From positions 1,693,048-1,757,047 of the forward strand of contig NZ_CANMXB010000001.1 of the NCBI RefSeq assembly GCF_947501785.1: DNA of 64,000 bases, in the 5' to 3' direction. Below the pieces are notes generated by a model. The model made no database searches. It saw only the letters and a program-made list of their open reading frames with translations, and was not told the DNA's origin. A program made the position numbers and the translations under genes. Source of the DNA: an uncultured Litoreibacter sp. (GTDB taxonomy: Bacteria > Pseudomonadota > Alphaproteobacteria > Rhodobacterales > Rhodobacteraceae). Positions 35,265 through 45,164 of the stretch are shown in pieces. Numbering within the stretch: the first letter of the stretch is position 1; each line of letters opens with the position of its first letter.

Positions 35265-35723
35265 TTAGCTGGACCCGGTGGAGCCAAACCCACCTGCGCC
35301 GCGGTCGGTATCGTCCAGCGACTGCGCCACCTTGAACTGTGCCTGAACGACCGGAGCCACGATCATCTGGGCAATGCGGTCTCCGTGGGCCACCGTGAAA
35401 GGGGCATCACCTAGGTTGATCAAAATTACACCCAGCGGTCCCCGATAGTCGCTGTCTATGGTTCCTGGCGTGTTCGGCAAAGACACGCCATGTTTCAGCG
35501 CCAAGCCCGAACGTGGCCGAATTTGCGCCTCAAACCCGTCCGGGATTGCGATGCGCAGGCCGGTCGGGATCAGCGCCCGCGCACCTGCTGCAATGGTTAT
35601 TGAGCTGCGATCTGGCAGGTTTGCCCGCAAATCCGCGCCAGCCGCGCCGGACGTCTCATACGAAGGAAGCCCTAACCCGGCATCCGCATCCTCGGTCCAC
35701 ATCATTCGGATGACGGGCGTCAC
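35265..35723 (-). CDS. dut: Deoxyuridine 5'-triphosphate nucleotidohydrolase
   Basis: 152 residues, trimeric dUTPase, hydrolysing dUTP to dUMP. Motifs in order: [53 protein letters not shown] and the C-terminal arm [12 protein letters not shown]. The start is GTG at 35723, overlapping the coaBC stop (GTGA). That gives translational coupling of two nucleotide/cofactor genes, an order I recall as common in alphaproteobacteria. Confidence 0.96.
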   Translation of the reverse strand: MTPVIRMMWTEDADAGLGLPSYETSGAAGADLRANLPDRSSITIAAGARALIPTGLRIAIPDGFEAQIRPRSGLALKHGVSLPNTPGTIDSDYRGPLGVILINLGDAPFTVAHGDRIAQMIVAPVVQAQFKVAQSLDDTDRGAGGFGSTGSS

Positions 35724-36913
35724 TTCAACGCCTCAGAGATGCGCGCGGCGATGCGGCTGGCAACCTGCGACTTGCTCATCCTGGGCCATTCTTCAACGTC
35801 GGCTTCCTCAATCACGGTGACGGCGTTCTCGGACCCACCCATGATGCCTGTCGACGGGCTGACATCGTTGGCAACGATCCAGTCGCACCCTTTGCGCTTG
35901 CGCTTGGCTGTTGCGTTCGCGATGACGTCATCCGTTTCAGCTGCAAATCCGACCACCAAACCGGGGCGACCCTTTTTCATCTGTGACACGGTGGCAAGGA
36001 TGTCGGGGTTTTCGGCAAACTCCAGCGACGGCGTGCCGTCTTTTCCCTTCTTGATCTTGCTGTCGGAGGCGGTCGTAACGCGCCAGTCGGCGACAGCAGC
36101 AGCAAATACGGCAGCGTCAGCGGGGAGCGCGTTTTGCACGGCCTCCAGCATCTCGCGGGCCGTCTGAACCTTCACGACATCGACACCTGCAGGCGGCGGC
36201 GCGTCAGCCGGACCGGTGACAAACGTCACCCGTGCGCCCAACGCAGACAATGACCGGGCGATCGCAGTGCCTTGCGCGCCAGAAGACCGGTTGGCGATGT
36301 ATCGAACCGGGTCAATGGGTTCGTGCGTTGGTCCGGATGTGACAAGAACATGCTTCCCCTTCAGCGGCCCGTCGAGCAGCGCGTCTTCAACGGCGGCAAC
36401 AATGACCAAAGGCTCAGACATGCGGCCAGGCCCATACTCGCCGCAGGCCATGTCGCCTTCATCTGGTCCCACGAACAGGATGCCGTCACTCTTTAGGGTG
36501 GCGGCGTTGCGTTGCGTTGCTGGATGCTCCCACATCCGTACATTCATGGCGGGCGCGACAAGCACGCGCTTATCTGTTGCCATCAATAGGGTGGAGGCCA
36601 GGTCATTTGCATGGCCACCCGCCATTTTGGCCATCAAGTCCGCCGTCGCCGGGGCGACCACGACCAAATCAGCTGCGCGGGACAGCTCGATATGACCCAT
36701 TTCCGCCTCGTCCGTCAGATCAAACAGATCGCGGTAGACTTTTTGTGCAGCCAAGGCAGAGGCGCTCAGCGGGGTAACAAATTCTTCGGCCGCTTTGGTC
36801 AGGACCGGGGTCACGGTTGCACCCCGTTCGCGCAGCCTGCGGATCAGGTCCAGCGACTTAAATGCGGCTATCCCGCCACCAATGATAAGCAGCACGTGCT
36901 TCCCAGCCAGCAT
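35720..36913 (-). CDS. coaBC: Bifunctional phosphopantothenoylcysteine decarboxylase / phosphopantothenate-cysteine ligase
   Basis: 397 residues. The N-terminal flavin decarboxylase domain (CoaC) has [40 protein letters not shown] with the active-site His, and [13 protein letters not shown]. The C-terminal synthetase (CoaB) has [28 protein letters not shown] and KIKKGKD. It converts 4'-phosphopantothenate and cysteine to phosphopantetheine for CoA. GAAGGAG precedes the ATG. First gene of the coaBC-dut-thiF operon. Confidence 0.96.
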   Translation of the reverse strand: MLAGKHVLLIIGGGIAAFKSLDLIRRLRERGATVTPVLTKAAEEFVTPLSASALAAQKVYRDLFDLTDEAEMGHIELSRAADLVVVAPATADLMAKMAGGHANDLASTLLMATDKRVLVAPAMNVRMWEHPATQRNAATLKSDGILFVGPDEGDMACGEYGPGRMSEPLVIVAAVEDALLDGPLKGKHVLVTSGPTHEPIDPVRYIANRSSGAQGTAIARSLSALGARVTFVTGPADAPPPAGVDVVKVQTAREMLEAVQNALPADAAVFAAAVADWRVTTASDSKIKKGKDGTPSLEFAENPDILATVSQMKKGRPGLVVGFAAETDDVIANATAKRKRKGCDWIVANDVSPSTGIMGGSENAVTVIEEADVEEWPRMSKSQVASRIAARISEALK

Positions 36914-37063
36914 TTTCGGCTCCTTCGCCCTTCAACCCCTTGATAAGTAGGGGGTGTTGCGCGCGGGGGCAATCACTTGCTGTTCAGCTAAGGCATAGGC
37001 ACGCACACAATGGGCCCGTACCTGCAGGCCTTGCGTCGCCGTTCATTGGATCATCAGCCTGGG

Positions 37064-37945
37064 TTAATGCCCCAAAAATTCGTGAATTTCGGTGGCCTCG
37101 GCCTCCAGCGATTTGCGCATTTTGGCAAACGCTGCCGCCTCCAATTGGCGGACACGTTCCTTGCTGAGACCAAGTTCGTTGCCAAGGTCTTCCAAGGTGC
37201 GTGGGGTGTCGCGCATCTTGCGCTCGCGCACGATGAACTGCTCGCGCTCGTTGAGCTTTGTCATGGCGTCGACCAACCAGCCGCGCAGCGCGTCAATGTC
37301 ATGCTGATGCGCCACTGTCTCGGCAGCCTGCGGTGCGTCATCCTCGAGCGCGTCAATCCATTCGCGCCCTTCGTCTTCGGTCGACTGCGTCGCATTGAGC
37401 GAAAAGTCGGACCCCGACAGCCGCCCTTCCATCATTTCGACATCGTGAAGAGGGACGCCGACTTCGGTGGCGATCATCTCGCGCAATTGGTACCGGTCCA
37501 GCGGCTCACCACGCGAGGCAGCTTCGCGTTCCAGTCGCGCCTGCACCCTGCGCATGTTGAAAAACAGCGACTTCTGGGATGACGTGGATCCGGTGCGCAC
37601 CATGGACCAGTTTCGCATCACATGGTCCTGGATGGAGGCCTTGATCCACCAAACCGCATAAGTCGAGAAGCGCACTCCGCGATCCGGGTCAAACTTGTCT
37701 GCGGCCTTCATCAATCCCAGCCCGGCCTCTTGGATCAGGTCATTCATCGGCGCGCCGTAGCGTTTGAATTTTGCGGCCATGGAAATGGCGAGACGCATGT
37801 AAGCGGTGATCAAGCGGTGAAGCGCTTCTTCGTCACGCTCGTCCCGCCAGGCATAGGCCAACTTCAGTTCGGTCTCAGCGTCCAGCAGCTCCGCCTTCAT
37901 TGCCGTCCTCGACAAGGTCCGATCGTAAGGTCCATCTAGCGCCAT
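37064..37945 (-). CDS. rpoH2: Alternative sigma factor RpoH, group II type
   Basis: 293 residues, sigma-70 family. Region 2 reads RLAISMAAKFKRYGAPMNDL, then KFDPDRGVRFSTYAVWWIKASIQD. An RpoH-box-like QKSLFFNMRRVQARLE follows, and region 4 has RTLEDLGNELGLSKERVRQLE. The RYGAPMNDL segment and the altered RpoH box differ from the RpoH-I sequence I recall (QKKLFFNLR) and suit RpoH-II, which in Rhodobacter sphaeroides directs oxidative and singlet-oxygen responses downstream of RpoE. The upstream RpoE-like promoter supports this reading. Confidence 0.88.
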   Translation of the reverse strand: MALDGPYDRTLSRTAMKAELLDAETELKLAYAWRDERDEEALHRLITAYMRLAISMAAKFKRYGAPMNDLIQEAGLGLMKAADKFDPDRGVRFSTYAVWWIKASIQDHVMRNWSMVRTGSTSSQKSLFFNMRRVQARLEREAASRGEPLDRYQLREMIATEVGVPLHDVEMMEGRLSGSDFSLNATQSTEDEGREWIDALEDDAPQAAETVAHQHDIDALRGWLVDAMTKLNEREQFIVRERKMRDTPRTLEDLGNELGLSKERVRQLEAAAFAKMRKSLEAEATEIHEFLGH

Positions 37946-37996
37946 TTGTTCACCCCCGGAGCTGTAAAAGTCGTAGCCTTTTATTGGTTGTCGTGC

Positions 37997-38026
37997 TTGA
38001 TACGGTTGAAATCTCGAACTGGATCA
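37997..38026 (-). promoter_or_regulatory. RpoE (ECF sigma)-like promoter of rpoH2
   Basis: On the reverse strand TGATCC (38026-38021), an 18-base spacer, then TATCAA (38002-37997). The -35 matches the TGATC element I recall for Rhodobacter RpoE-ChrR promoters; the -10 is a looser match to TAAGA. It overlaps the ribosome-binding area of the divergent cobU gene. Confidence 0.5.
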
Positions 38027-38039
38027 AAGGAAGTTCCCC

Positions 38040-38582
38040 GTGGGCAAGCTGCCTTCCCTGACATTAGTGATAGGCGGTGCCGCCTCTGGCAAATCAGATT
38101 TTGCTGAACACCTTGTGATCAAGGAACGGGCGACCCGAGTTTATCTGGCGACCGGGCAGGCCTTTGATGACGAGATGGCTGACAAGATTGCTCGCCACAA
38201 ACGCGCGCGCGCCGGGGACGGCTGGCAAACGGTTGAGGAACCGACCAACCTGAAAGGGGCGTTGTCGAGCCTTCCAGCCGGGGCCGCCACGCTTTTGGAC
38301 TGTGCCACCATGTGGCTCACGAACCTGATCATGGATGGCGCCGATATTGCCGTCGAGACGGGCGAATTGCTCGCCGCATTGTCGCAAGTGCGCGGGCCGG
38401 TTGTTATTGTCAGCAACGAGACCGGCCATGGCATCGTTCCGGACAACAAACTGGCGCGCAGGTTCAGACAGGAACAAGGGCAGCTCAATCGACAACTGGC
38501 GGCGCAAGCCGACCTTGTGGTTCAGGTGACGGTCGGTTTGCCACGCGTTCTGAAAGGCGCATTGCCGGGGGACGATATATGA
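38040..38582 (+). CDS. cobU: Adenosylcobinamide kinase / adenosylcobinamide-phosphate guanylyltransferase
   Basis: 180 residues (also called cobP). P-loop LVIGGAASGKSDFAEHLV, RVYLATGQAFDDEMADKIARH with the guanylylated His region, ATLLDCATMWLTNLIM, and VIVSNETGHGIVPDNKLARRF are diagnostic. It phosphorylates and then guanylylates adenosylcobinamide in nucleotide-loop assembly of cobalamin. GTG start with AAGGAAG seven bases upstream. ATGA overlap with the following phosphatase gene. Confidence 0.95.
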   Translation: MGKLPSLTLVIGGAASGKSDFAEHLVIKERATRVYLATGQAFDDEMADKIARHKRARAGDGWQTVEEPTNLKGALSSLPAGAATLLDCATMWLTNLIMDGADIAVETGELLAALSQVRGPVVIVSNETGHGIVPDNKLARRFRQEQGQLNRQLAAQADLVVQVTVGLPRVLKGALPGDDI

Positions 38583-39154
38583 CCCGATGGTGGTGGGTCC
38601 GGCATGGCCCAACCCATCAGAAGACGTTCACCGGTTGGCGGGACGTCCCGGCAGACCTGTCAGACACCGCGCGGATAGAAAGGCTTAGCGCATACCTCCC
38701 AGATGACGCGGTGCTGATCACGTCCGACCTGCAACGCGCCGTCAAAACGGGCGACGCCATACAAAGCGGCCGGGTCAGGCTGCCTCATGTTCAGGCATTG
38801 CGGGAATTCGACTTCGGGGACTGGGACGGGCTACATTTCAGCGAAGTTGCCGAGAAAGACGCAGACCTGTCGCGCGCCTACTGGGAAACACCGGGAAACG
38901 TCACCGCCCCCAACGGTGAAAGCTGGAACGACGCAGCATCCCGGGTTCGCCCCGTGGTTGACGGGATGAACAACGCCAACCACCGTGACATCGTCGTCGT
39001 GGCGCATTTCGGTATCATATTGACGCAATTGCAACGCGCCTGGGGCAAGTCGGCCTATGACGTGCTGGCCCAAACAATAGAGCCTTTATCTGTGACGCAA
39101 CTGACCCATGACGCCGGCAAATGGGATGTTGGCGTGGTCAATCACAGCCCTTGA
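38579..39154 (+). CDS. Histidine phosphatase family protein, probable alpha-ribazole phosphatase
   Basis: 191 residues. The RHG motif is VRHGPTHQKTFTGWRDVPADL, with substrate-side LREFDFGDWDGLHFSEV and the second catalytic His in VVVAHFGIILTQL. Translational coupling (ATGA) to cobU suggests the CobC-type role of removing the 5'-phosphate in cobalamin nucleotide-loop assembly. That function is an inference from context, since the superfamily is broad. Confidence 0.85.
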   Translation: MTRWWWVRHGPTHQKTFTGWRDVPADLSDTARIERLSAYLPDDAVLITSDLQRAVKTGDAIQSGRVRLPHVQALREFDFGDWDGLHFSEVAEKDADLSRAYWETPGNVTAPNGESWNDAASRVRPVVDGMNNANHRDIVVVAHFGIILTQLQRAWGKSAYDVLAQTIEPLSVTQLTHDAGKWDVGVVNHSP

Positions 39155-39212
39155 TGCACTTTCTCACTTTTTTGCATTTCCCCTGAGATATCGCCGCATC
39201 TACGCTGGGGCC

Positions 39213-40088
39213 ATGACATATGATCTTTACCTAGGCGACCGCAGCTATTCCAGCTGGTCGCTACGTGGCTGGCTGCTGTTTGAGAAATTCGACATCCCGG
39301 TCCGATCCCACTTTGTGAATTTCGCCGATCCCGCGGGCGTCGGCGCGCAAATGGCAGAGGTGGCACCGGCCAAAACCGTTCCGACCCTCAAATGCGCCGA
39401 CGGGGCGGTGGTTTCTGAGTCATTGGCCCTAGCGGAAGAATTGGCGTCTCGCGAGCCTGGCAAGAACCTTTGGCCCGAAGATCCCGTAGGTCGGGCCGTC
39501 GCCCGAAATCTCGCCTCGGAAATGCATGCCGGTTTCGGGCCGCTGCGTGAATTTTGCCCAATGAACCTCAGGGTTGCCTATCGCAATGTCGCGGTTCCCG
39601 ATGATGTGACGGCAGATTTGCGCCGGCTGGAAGCGATCTGGTCCCACGCACGCGCCACCGCCTCTCCTGGGGGCCCGTGGCTTGCTGGCGACTATTCTAT
39701 CGCGGATGCGTTTTACGCCCCGGTCGCTGCGCGCATTGCGGGCTACGGCTTAGCCGTAGATGCCGATGCAAAGGCTTATGTGGCGGCCCACCTCTCCGAC
39801 CCTGCATTCCGCCGCTGGCGTGCGATGGGGTTTGCAGCCGGGCAAGAGCTGCCGTGGTACAAGCGCGACTTTGACCAGACCGAATGGCCGGGACCTGAGC
39901 CCATGACCGCAACTGCAGTTTCCGAAGGAACTGCAGAGAACGAGATGTGCCCGTATTCCGGGAAGCCTATCACCCATCTGGGGTCATTTGACGGCCGCAT
40001 CTTTGGCTTCTGCAACGCGTTTTGCCGTGACAAAACCGTGGCCGACGCGGAAGCTTGGCCAGCCTTCATGGCAATTTACCAATCATAA
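39213..40088 (+). CDS. Glutathione S-transferase with C-terminal YHS/TRASH-like cysteine domain
   Basis: 291 residues. The N-terminal thioredoxin-like domain (YLGDRSYSSWSLRGWLLFEK, then PAKTVPTLKCADGAVVSESLAL) and helical C-domain (WLAGDYSIADAFYAPVAARI) make a standard GST of about 225 residues. The last 46 residues (from about 246) carry CPYSGKPIT, then FDGRIFGFCNAFCRDKTV. These match the CxxxGK ... FCxxxCxxxF layout of YHS/TRASH metal-binding domains. I infer a metal- or thiol-related function coupled to GST activity. ATG 39213 is used; no strong Shine-Dalgarno is visible. Confidence 0.85.
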   Translation: MTYDLYLGDRSYSSWSLRGWLLFEKFDIPVRSHFVNFADPAGVGAQMAEVAPAKTVPTLKCADGAVVSESLALAEELASREPGKNLWPEDPVGRAVARNLASEMHAGFGPLREFCPMNLRVAYRNVAVPDDVTADLRRLEAIWSHARATASPGGPWLAGDYSIADAFYAPVAARIAGYGLAVDADAKAYVAAHLSDPAFRRWRAMGFAAGQELPWYKRDFDQTEWPGPEPMTATAVSEGTAENEMCPYSGKPITHLGSFDGRIFGFCNAFCRDKTVADAEAWPAFMAIYQS

Positions 40089-40136
40089 ACCTTCCTCCCT
40101 TAGCCGTTAACCATGGTTACGGCCGGAGGGAGCGAC

Positions 40137-41639
40137 ATGGTATCGCGCACATATACTGTCGCATTTGAAGGGATCGACGCGCGCATGGTCGAGGTCCAAT
40201 GCGCCGTCACGCCGGGACTCCCGTCATTCTCCATCGTGGGGCTGGCGGACAAGGCGGTGTCCGAGGCACGCGACCGGGTGCGCAGTGCGTTGACGTCATT
40301 GTCGATCGCCATGCCCTCCAAGCGGATCACAGTAAACCTGTCACCCGCAGACATGCCGAAGGAAGGGTCGCATTTTGACCTGCCGATTGCGCTCTCATTG
40401 TTGGCCGCACTTGATATCCTACCAAATGACGAGGTTCAGCGCACCGTCTCGTTGGGAGAATTGTCGCTCGACGGGTCTCTGGTCCCCGTGATCGGAACTC
40501 TGCCAGCGGCGCTCGCTGCAGCCGAAGAAAATTGCACGCTACTGTGTCCCGAAGCTTGCGGGGCGGAAGCCGCTTGGGTCGATGCCACGGAGGTCCTCGG
40601 CGCACCATCCTTGCATGCCTGCATCCAGCATTTTACCGGGCAATCACCGATTTCCGCCGCGCGCCCCGGCGAGGTTGCGCCCAAGCCGCTCGCCAAATGC
40701 CTGCGAGACGTCAAAGGTCAGGAGCGCGCGAAACGGGCCTTGGAAATTGCCGCCGCCGGGCGCCATCACCTGTTGCTGGTTGGGACACCGGGGTCCGGAA
40801 AGTCGATGCTTGCGGCCAGATTGCCCGGCATCTTGCCCCCGTTGATGCCAGAGGAAGCGCTGGAAACGTCGATGATCCACTCGCTTTCCGGCCTGCTGGA
40901 TGAAGGCGGCATTTCAAGGGACCGGCCGTTCCGCACGCCCCATCATACCGCATCCATGGCCGCGATTGTTGGCGGCGGGCGCGGGGCAAAGCCTGGCGAG
41001 ATTTCGTTGGCCCATAACGGCGTGCTGTTCATGGACGAATTTCCTGAATACCCCCGCGCGGTGCTGGAAACTCTGCGCCAACCGATCGAGACGGGCGACG
41101 TCGTGGTCGCGCGCGCAAATGCCCATGTGAAGTATCCCTGCAAATTTATGCTGATCGCGGCGGCCAACCCCTGCCGGTGCGGCTACATGACCGACCCCGG
41201 GCGGGCCTGCCCACGCGCGCCAAGTTGCGGGGACGATTACATGGGGCGCATATCTGGCCCGTTGATGGACCGGTTCGACCTGCGCATCGACGTCCCGCCC
41301 GTCGCGTTCACCGACCTGGACCTGCCCGCAAGCGGCGACACGTCCGAGGAGATATCACAAAGGGTCACGGCGGCCCGCGACATTCAAACTGCACGATTTA
41401 GGGATCACCCCGAGATCCGCGTCAACGCCGATATGGAGGGGGAATTGCTCAAGGGTTTTGCAACCCCCGATCAGGAAGGCGCGGATCTGCTGACACGCGC
41501 AGCCGAACATTTTCGGCTATCTGCGCGCAGCTACCACCGCATTTTACGTGTCGCGCGCACGGTCGCTGATCTGGCTGGCTCGGAGCGGGTCCTAGCGAAC
41601 CATGTGGCCGAGGCCGTCAGCTACCGCGTTGCCGCCTAG
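40137..41639 (+). CDS. comM: YifB/ComM family Mg-chelatase-like AAA+ ATPase
   Basis: 500 residues. A Lon-like N-terminal domain ([21 protein letters not shown]) precedes an AAA+ module with Walker [19 protein letters not shown], Walker [14 protein letters not shown], and a zinc-type [18 protein letters not shown]. The ComM branch is a helicase promoting branch migration during natural transformation. The same family is often annotated YifB. ATG 40137 has GGAGGG upstream. It is convergent with gshB, overlapping by four bases at the stops. Confidence 0.92.
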   Translation: MVSRTYTVAFEGIDARMVEVQCAVTPGLPSFSIVGLADKAVSEARDRVRSALTSLSIAMPSKRITVNLSPADMPKEGSHFDLPIALSLLAALDILPNDEVQRTVSLGELSLDGSLVPVIGTLPAALAAAEENCTLLCPEACGAEAAWVDATEVLGAPSLHACIQHFTGQSPISAARPGEVAPKPLAKCLRDVKGQERAKRALEIAAAGRHHLLLVGTPGSGKSMLAARLPGILPPLMPEEALETSMIHSLSGLLDEGGISRDRPFRTPHHTASMAAIVGGGRGAKPGEISLAHNGVLFMDEFPEYPRAVLETLRQPIETGDVVVARANAHVKYPCKFMLIAAANPCRCGYMTDPGRACPRAPSCGDDYMGRISGPLMDRFDLRIDVPPVAFTDLDLPASGDTSEEISQRVTAARDIQTARFRDHPEIRVNADMEGELLKGFATPDQEGADLLTRAAEHFRLSARSYHRILRVARTVADLAGSERVLANHVAEAVSYRVAA

Positions 41640-42577
41640 CTGCGCTTTGCTTCGATCACTTCCCAGATTTTCTGGGTGATGTTTACGCCGTCAAACCGTT
41701 CCAGTTCCTGAATGCCCGTGGGGGAGGTCACGTTGATTTCTGTCAGCCAGCCGCCGATGATGTCGATGCCCACGAAGACCTGCCCGTGATCTTTCAAATC
41801 CTTGCCGATCCGTGCGCAAATCTCCAAATCGCGGGCCGTTAGCTCGGTTTTCTCGGGCCTGCCGCCAACATGCATATTCGACCGGGTTTCGCCTTTGGCA
41901 GGCACGCGGTTGATACCGCCAACCGGCTCCCCATCAATGAGGATGACCCGCTTGTCGCCCTTCGCCACGTCCGGCAGAAATTTCTGCATGATCAGCGGCT
42001 CGCGATTGATGCCGGTGAAAAGCTCATGCAGGGAATTCAGATTGCGGTCTTCCCTGGTCAGCTTGAAAACACCGGCGCCACCATTGCCGTAGAGCGGCTT
42101 GAGGATCACGTCGCCATGCGCCTCTTTGAACGACTTCAGAGCCTCCAAGTCGCGCGCAATGGCGGTCGGCGGCGTCAGGTCGGGGTAATCCAGCACCTTC
42201 AGCTTTTCCGGCCAATTGCGCACCCAGGTTGGGTCGTTCACGACCAGCGTATCGGGGTGAATACGGTCCAGAATATGCGTCGTCGTAATATAGCCCATGT
42301 CAAAGGGCGGGTCCTGGCGCAGCCACACAACGTCCCAATCGGCCAGGTCAATCTCGGCAGGCTCACCAAGCGTAAAATGGTTGCCCTTCTCCCGACGCAC
42401 GGTCAGCGGCCAGCCTTTCGCCAGAACGCGGCCTTCGCGGTAGGACAATTGGTCGGGGGTGTAGAAAAACAGCTCATGCCCGCGCGCCTGCGCTTCCTCC
42501 GCAATGCGGAAGCTGCTGTCGCCGTCGATATCAATCGCGTCGATCGGGTCCATCTGGATTGCGACTTTAAGGGCCAT
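41636..42577 (-). CDS. gshB: Glutathione synthetase
   Basis: 313 residues, ATP-grasp ligase joining gamma-glutamylcysteine and glycine. [20 protein letters not shown] at the start, [32 protein letters not shown], and [17 protein letters not shown] near the end are characteristic. The ATG at 42577 is chosen because GGAG lies eight bases upstream. gshA is not in the window. Confidence 0.97.
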   Translation of the reverse strand: MALKVAIQMDPIDAIDIDGDSSFRIAEEAQARGHELFFYTPDQLSYREGRVLAKGWPLTVRREKGNHFTLGEPAEIDLADWDVVWLRQDPPFDMGYITTTHILDRIHPDTLVVNDPTWVRNWPEKLKVLDYPDLTPPTAIARDLEALKSFKEAHGDVILKPLYGNGGAGVFKLTREDRNLNSLHELFTGINREPLIMQKFLPDVAKGDKRVILIDGEPVGGINRVPAKGETRSNMHVGGRPEKTELTARDLEICARIGKDLKDHGQVFVGIDIIGGWLTEINVTSPTGIQELERFDGVNITQKIWEVIEAKRS

Positions 42578-42668
42578 ATCGGTCACTCCTGCACGTTGAA
42601 GCTTCTACATGACGTGAAGTTGCCGGACAGGCAATGTAGATCGGCGCAGAGGTGCTGCGCGCAATTGC

Positions 42669-43022
42669 CTAGGCGGCTAGAACATTCTCGATGATTTCAA
42701 CGCGTCCGGACCCGTCCACCAGCCCAATATCAATACGGCAATCTGTCTCCTGACCATTTGGTTGTGACGCCAGGAATTCCGATGCGGTCTCAAAAATTCT
42801 GGCCAGCTGCCGCTGGGAAACCCGTTCTGCCGCGCGGGCGACGTTTCGGCTTTTCTTCACCTCAACGAAGACAAAGGCGTCATCCTTTTGGACGATCAGG
42901 TCCACCTCCCCCGACTTTGTGCGAAACCGCTGCGCCGCGACGCGAAAGCCGCGCTCCGAATAATGTCGGGCGACGGTTTCTTCCGCGCTGAGCCCCGAGT
43001 GATAACTAACCGATCCCGTCAA
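42669..43022 (-). CDS. YraN family (UPF0102) putative endonuclease
   Basis: 117 residues with the Holliday-junction-resolvase-like core GEVDLIVQKDDAFVFVEVKK (Glu-Asp ... Glu-x-Lys), typical of YraN. Family function is unproven. Its start overlaps the rsmI stop (ATGA), the usual genomic order. Confidence 0.92.
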   Translation of the reverse strand: MTGSVSYHSGLSAEETVARHYSERGFRVAAQRFRTKSGEVDLIVQKDDAFVFVEVKKSRNVARAAERVSQRQLARIFETASEFLASQPNGQETDCRIDIGLVDGSGRVEIIENVLAA

Positions 43023-43882
43023 TTTCGCTTGTTTAGCTCCAACGCCAGTTGATAAATCCGCCGCCTCGGCAGGCCTGTATCCTGAACAACTTGTGCTACT
43101 GCATCCTTAACGCTCGCCCCTTCGAGCTCTTCTGCCAGCATCTTTTCAATATCGGCGTCGTCAAAGCTATCTTGCGTTCCACGCGCGACCAGCAGCACAA
43201 CCTCGCCTTTGATGGTCTGTTCAGACAGGTTCTGAGCCAATTCGGACACCGTCCCGCGCTGCACTTCTTCAAACTTCTTGGTCAGTTCCCGCGCCATGGC
43301 CGCCTGACGGTCGCCGCCGAAGATTGCCTCCATATCGCGCAGGGCCTTGGCCGTCCGGTTCGGCGACTCGTAGAACACAAGGGTGCCCGGGATATCGACC
43401 AGCGTTCGATAATAGGCTTGCCTCTGGCCCGTGCTGTTCGGCGCAAACCCCGCGAAGAAGAAGCTATCCGTCGGCAATCCGCTGATCGACAACGCGGCCA
43501 ACACGGCCGACGGGCCAGGCGCGGACGTAACCAAATGACCGGCTTCAGAGGCCGCCCGCCCGAGCTGGTATCCGGGATCCGCGATCAAAGGTGTCCCTGC
43601 CTCGGACGCGTAGGCCATGGACTGGCCTTCCTCCAATTGCGCCAACAGCCGGTCGCGATGCGTGGCCTTGGAATGGTCATGATAGGCAACCACCGAACGG
43701 CCCTCCAAGGCGATTCCATGAATGTCCATCAAACGTCGCAATGCACGGGTGTCTTCCGCCACCAACACGTCCGCTGACGCCAAAATATCCAGCGCCCTCA
43801 ACGTGATGTCGCGGGCCGTGCCGATCGGTGTGGCCAGAAAATATAGCCCGGGGGCCAGTTTTACGCGGTTTGCAGCCGTCAT
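43019..43882 (-). CDS. rsmI: 16S rRNA (cytidine(1402)-2'-O)-methyltransferase
   Basis: 287 residues, tetrapyrrole-methylase fold. LYFLATPIGTARDITLRALD, DVLVAEDTRALRRLM, SEAGTPLIADPGYQL and APGPSAVLAALSISGLP are its motifs. It 2'-O-methylates C1402 of 16S rRNA with SAM. The ATG at 43882 gives the family length; upstream in-frame sequence lacks homology. Divergent from the LpoA-like gene. Confidence 0.96.
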   Translation of the reverse strand: MTAANRVKLAPGLYFLATPIGTARDITLRALDILASADVLVAEDTRALRRLMDIHGIALEGRSVVAYHDHSKATHRDRLLAQLEEGQSMAYASEAGTPLIADPGYQLGRAASEAGHLVTSAPGPSAVLAALSISGLPTDSFFFAGFAPNSTGQRQAYYRTLVDIPGTLVFYESPNRTAKALRDMEAIFGGDRQAAMARELTKKFEEVQRGTVSELAQNLSEQTIKGEVVLLVARGTQDSFDDADIEKMLAEELEGASVKDAVAQVVQDTGLPRRRIYQLALELNKRN

Positions 43883-43991
43883 GGGATATTGCCCGCCCTT
43901 CACATTTACTTGACCCGCCAGACCGAATAGTTTGACCGCAATTATGCTGGGCCAAAACCTCTGGTCCGGTGGGGAGCAAGGAGTTTTTTGT

Positions 43992-45164
43992 ATGTTCAAC
44001 GTTTTGGGATTCGCGCGCAAGGGCGCGCGTATGGTGGTGGCGCTCGGCTTCGCGGCGGGCCTGGCCGCTTGTGATGTTACGCTTCCCACTGTCGGGGCAG
44101 GCAGCGGCGACAAGCTGAGCGGCGACACAGTCACCGTGGCGCTGCTGGTGCCATATGGGTCGCCTTCGCCGGGTGACGAGGGTTTGGCACGCTCGCTTGA
44201 GAATGCGGCCCGCCTTGCGGCGGCCGATCTCGGTGGCAAGGTTGATATCAAGGTGTATCGTACCGCAGGTCAGGCCGGAACGGCGGCGGCGGTCGCAGAT
44301 CAGGCTATTGCAGAGGGCGCGCAGGTTATTGTTGGCCCGCTCCGGTCAGACGCGGCAAATGCCGCGGCGGTTGCCGCGCGCGATGACGGGGTTAACGTGC
44401 TGGCCTTCTCGAACAACACGTCGATTGCCGGTGGGAACCTGTTTGTTCTGGGCAACACTTTCGACAACATTGCATCGCGACTGATGGGCTATGCCGGCGC
44501 GCAAGGGCGCTCCCGCGTGGTTGTGGTTTACCCGCGCACGCCGGTCGGGCAGATCGCCCGGTCCGCCGTGGTCAAGGCCACTGCCGGAACCAACGTACAA
44601 ATTGTGGGCGACGGGTCTTTTGAATTCAGCGAAGAAGGCATCGCTAGCGCAGTTCCGGTGATCGCGCAGACAGTTGCGTCATCTGGCGCGACCGCCGTCA
44701 TGTTGACGGATGACAGCGCTGGGGCCCTGCCACTTCTGGCACAGCTTCTGCCCGAGCGCGGCGTAGACCCTTCGGTGGTAAAATCGCTGGGGCTGACCCG
44801 TTGGGATGTTCCGCCGCAAACGCTCGCCCTGCCCGGTCTGCAGGGCGGCTGGTTTGCGCTGCCTGACCCATCGCTATCGGCAAAATTCAACGCTCGCTAC
44901 CAAGGTGCATATGGCCAAGCGCCGCACCCATTGGCTGGCTTGGCTTATGACGGCGTGGCTGCGGTTGGCGCATTGGCGGCCAAGAACCTGAAGGCAACGG
45001 CAGGCAATCTGACGCAATCCTCTGGTTTCGCTGGCGTAAACGGGGTATTCCGCCTGAAAGGCGACGGCACGATCCAACGTGCTTTGGCAATCGCCCAAGT
45101 GACCAATTCACGGGTGCAGATCGTTGACCCAGCTCCAAAATCCTTCAGCCGTGGCGGCTTCTAA
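43992..45164 (+). CDS. LpoA-like penicillin-binding-protein activator lipoprotein
   Basis: 390 residues. A signal peptide ends in LAAC (lipobox) near residue 27, so this is a lipoprotein. A periplasmic-binding-protein (leucine-binding) fold follows: VTVALLVPYGSPSPGDEGLA, GAQVIVGPLRSDAANAAAVA, and VNVLAFSNNTSIAGGNLFVL. Such proteins, encoded divergently from rsmI, are the counterpart of LpoA, which activates PBP1A. Activation of peptidoglycan synthesis is inferred by family and synteny. Its 3' end overlaps the glnD reading frame. Confidence 0.87.
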   Translation: MFNVLGFARKGARMVVALGFAAGLAACDVTLPTVGAGSGDKLSGDTVTVALLVPYGSPSPGDEGLARSLENAARLAAADLGGKVDIKVYRTAGQAGTAAAVADQAIAEGAQVIVGPLRSDAANAAAVAARDDGVNVLAFSNNTSIAGGNLFVLGNTFDNIASRLMGYAGAQGRSRVVVVYPRTPVGQIARSAVVKATAGTNVQIVGDGSFEFSEEGIASAVPVIAQTVASSGATAVMLTDDSAGALPLLAQLLPERGVDPSVVKSLGLTRWDVPPQTLALPGLQGGWFALPDPSLSAKFNARYQGAYGQAPHPLAGLAYDGVAAVGALAAKNLKATAGNLTQSSGFAGVNGVFRLKGDGTIQRALAIAQVTNSRVQIVDPAPKSFSRGGF

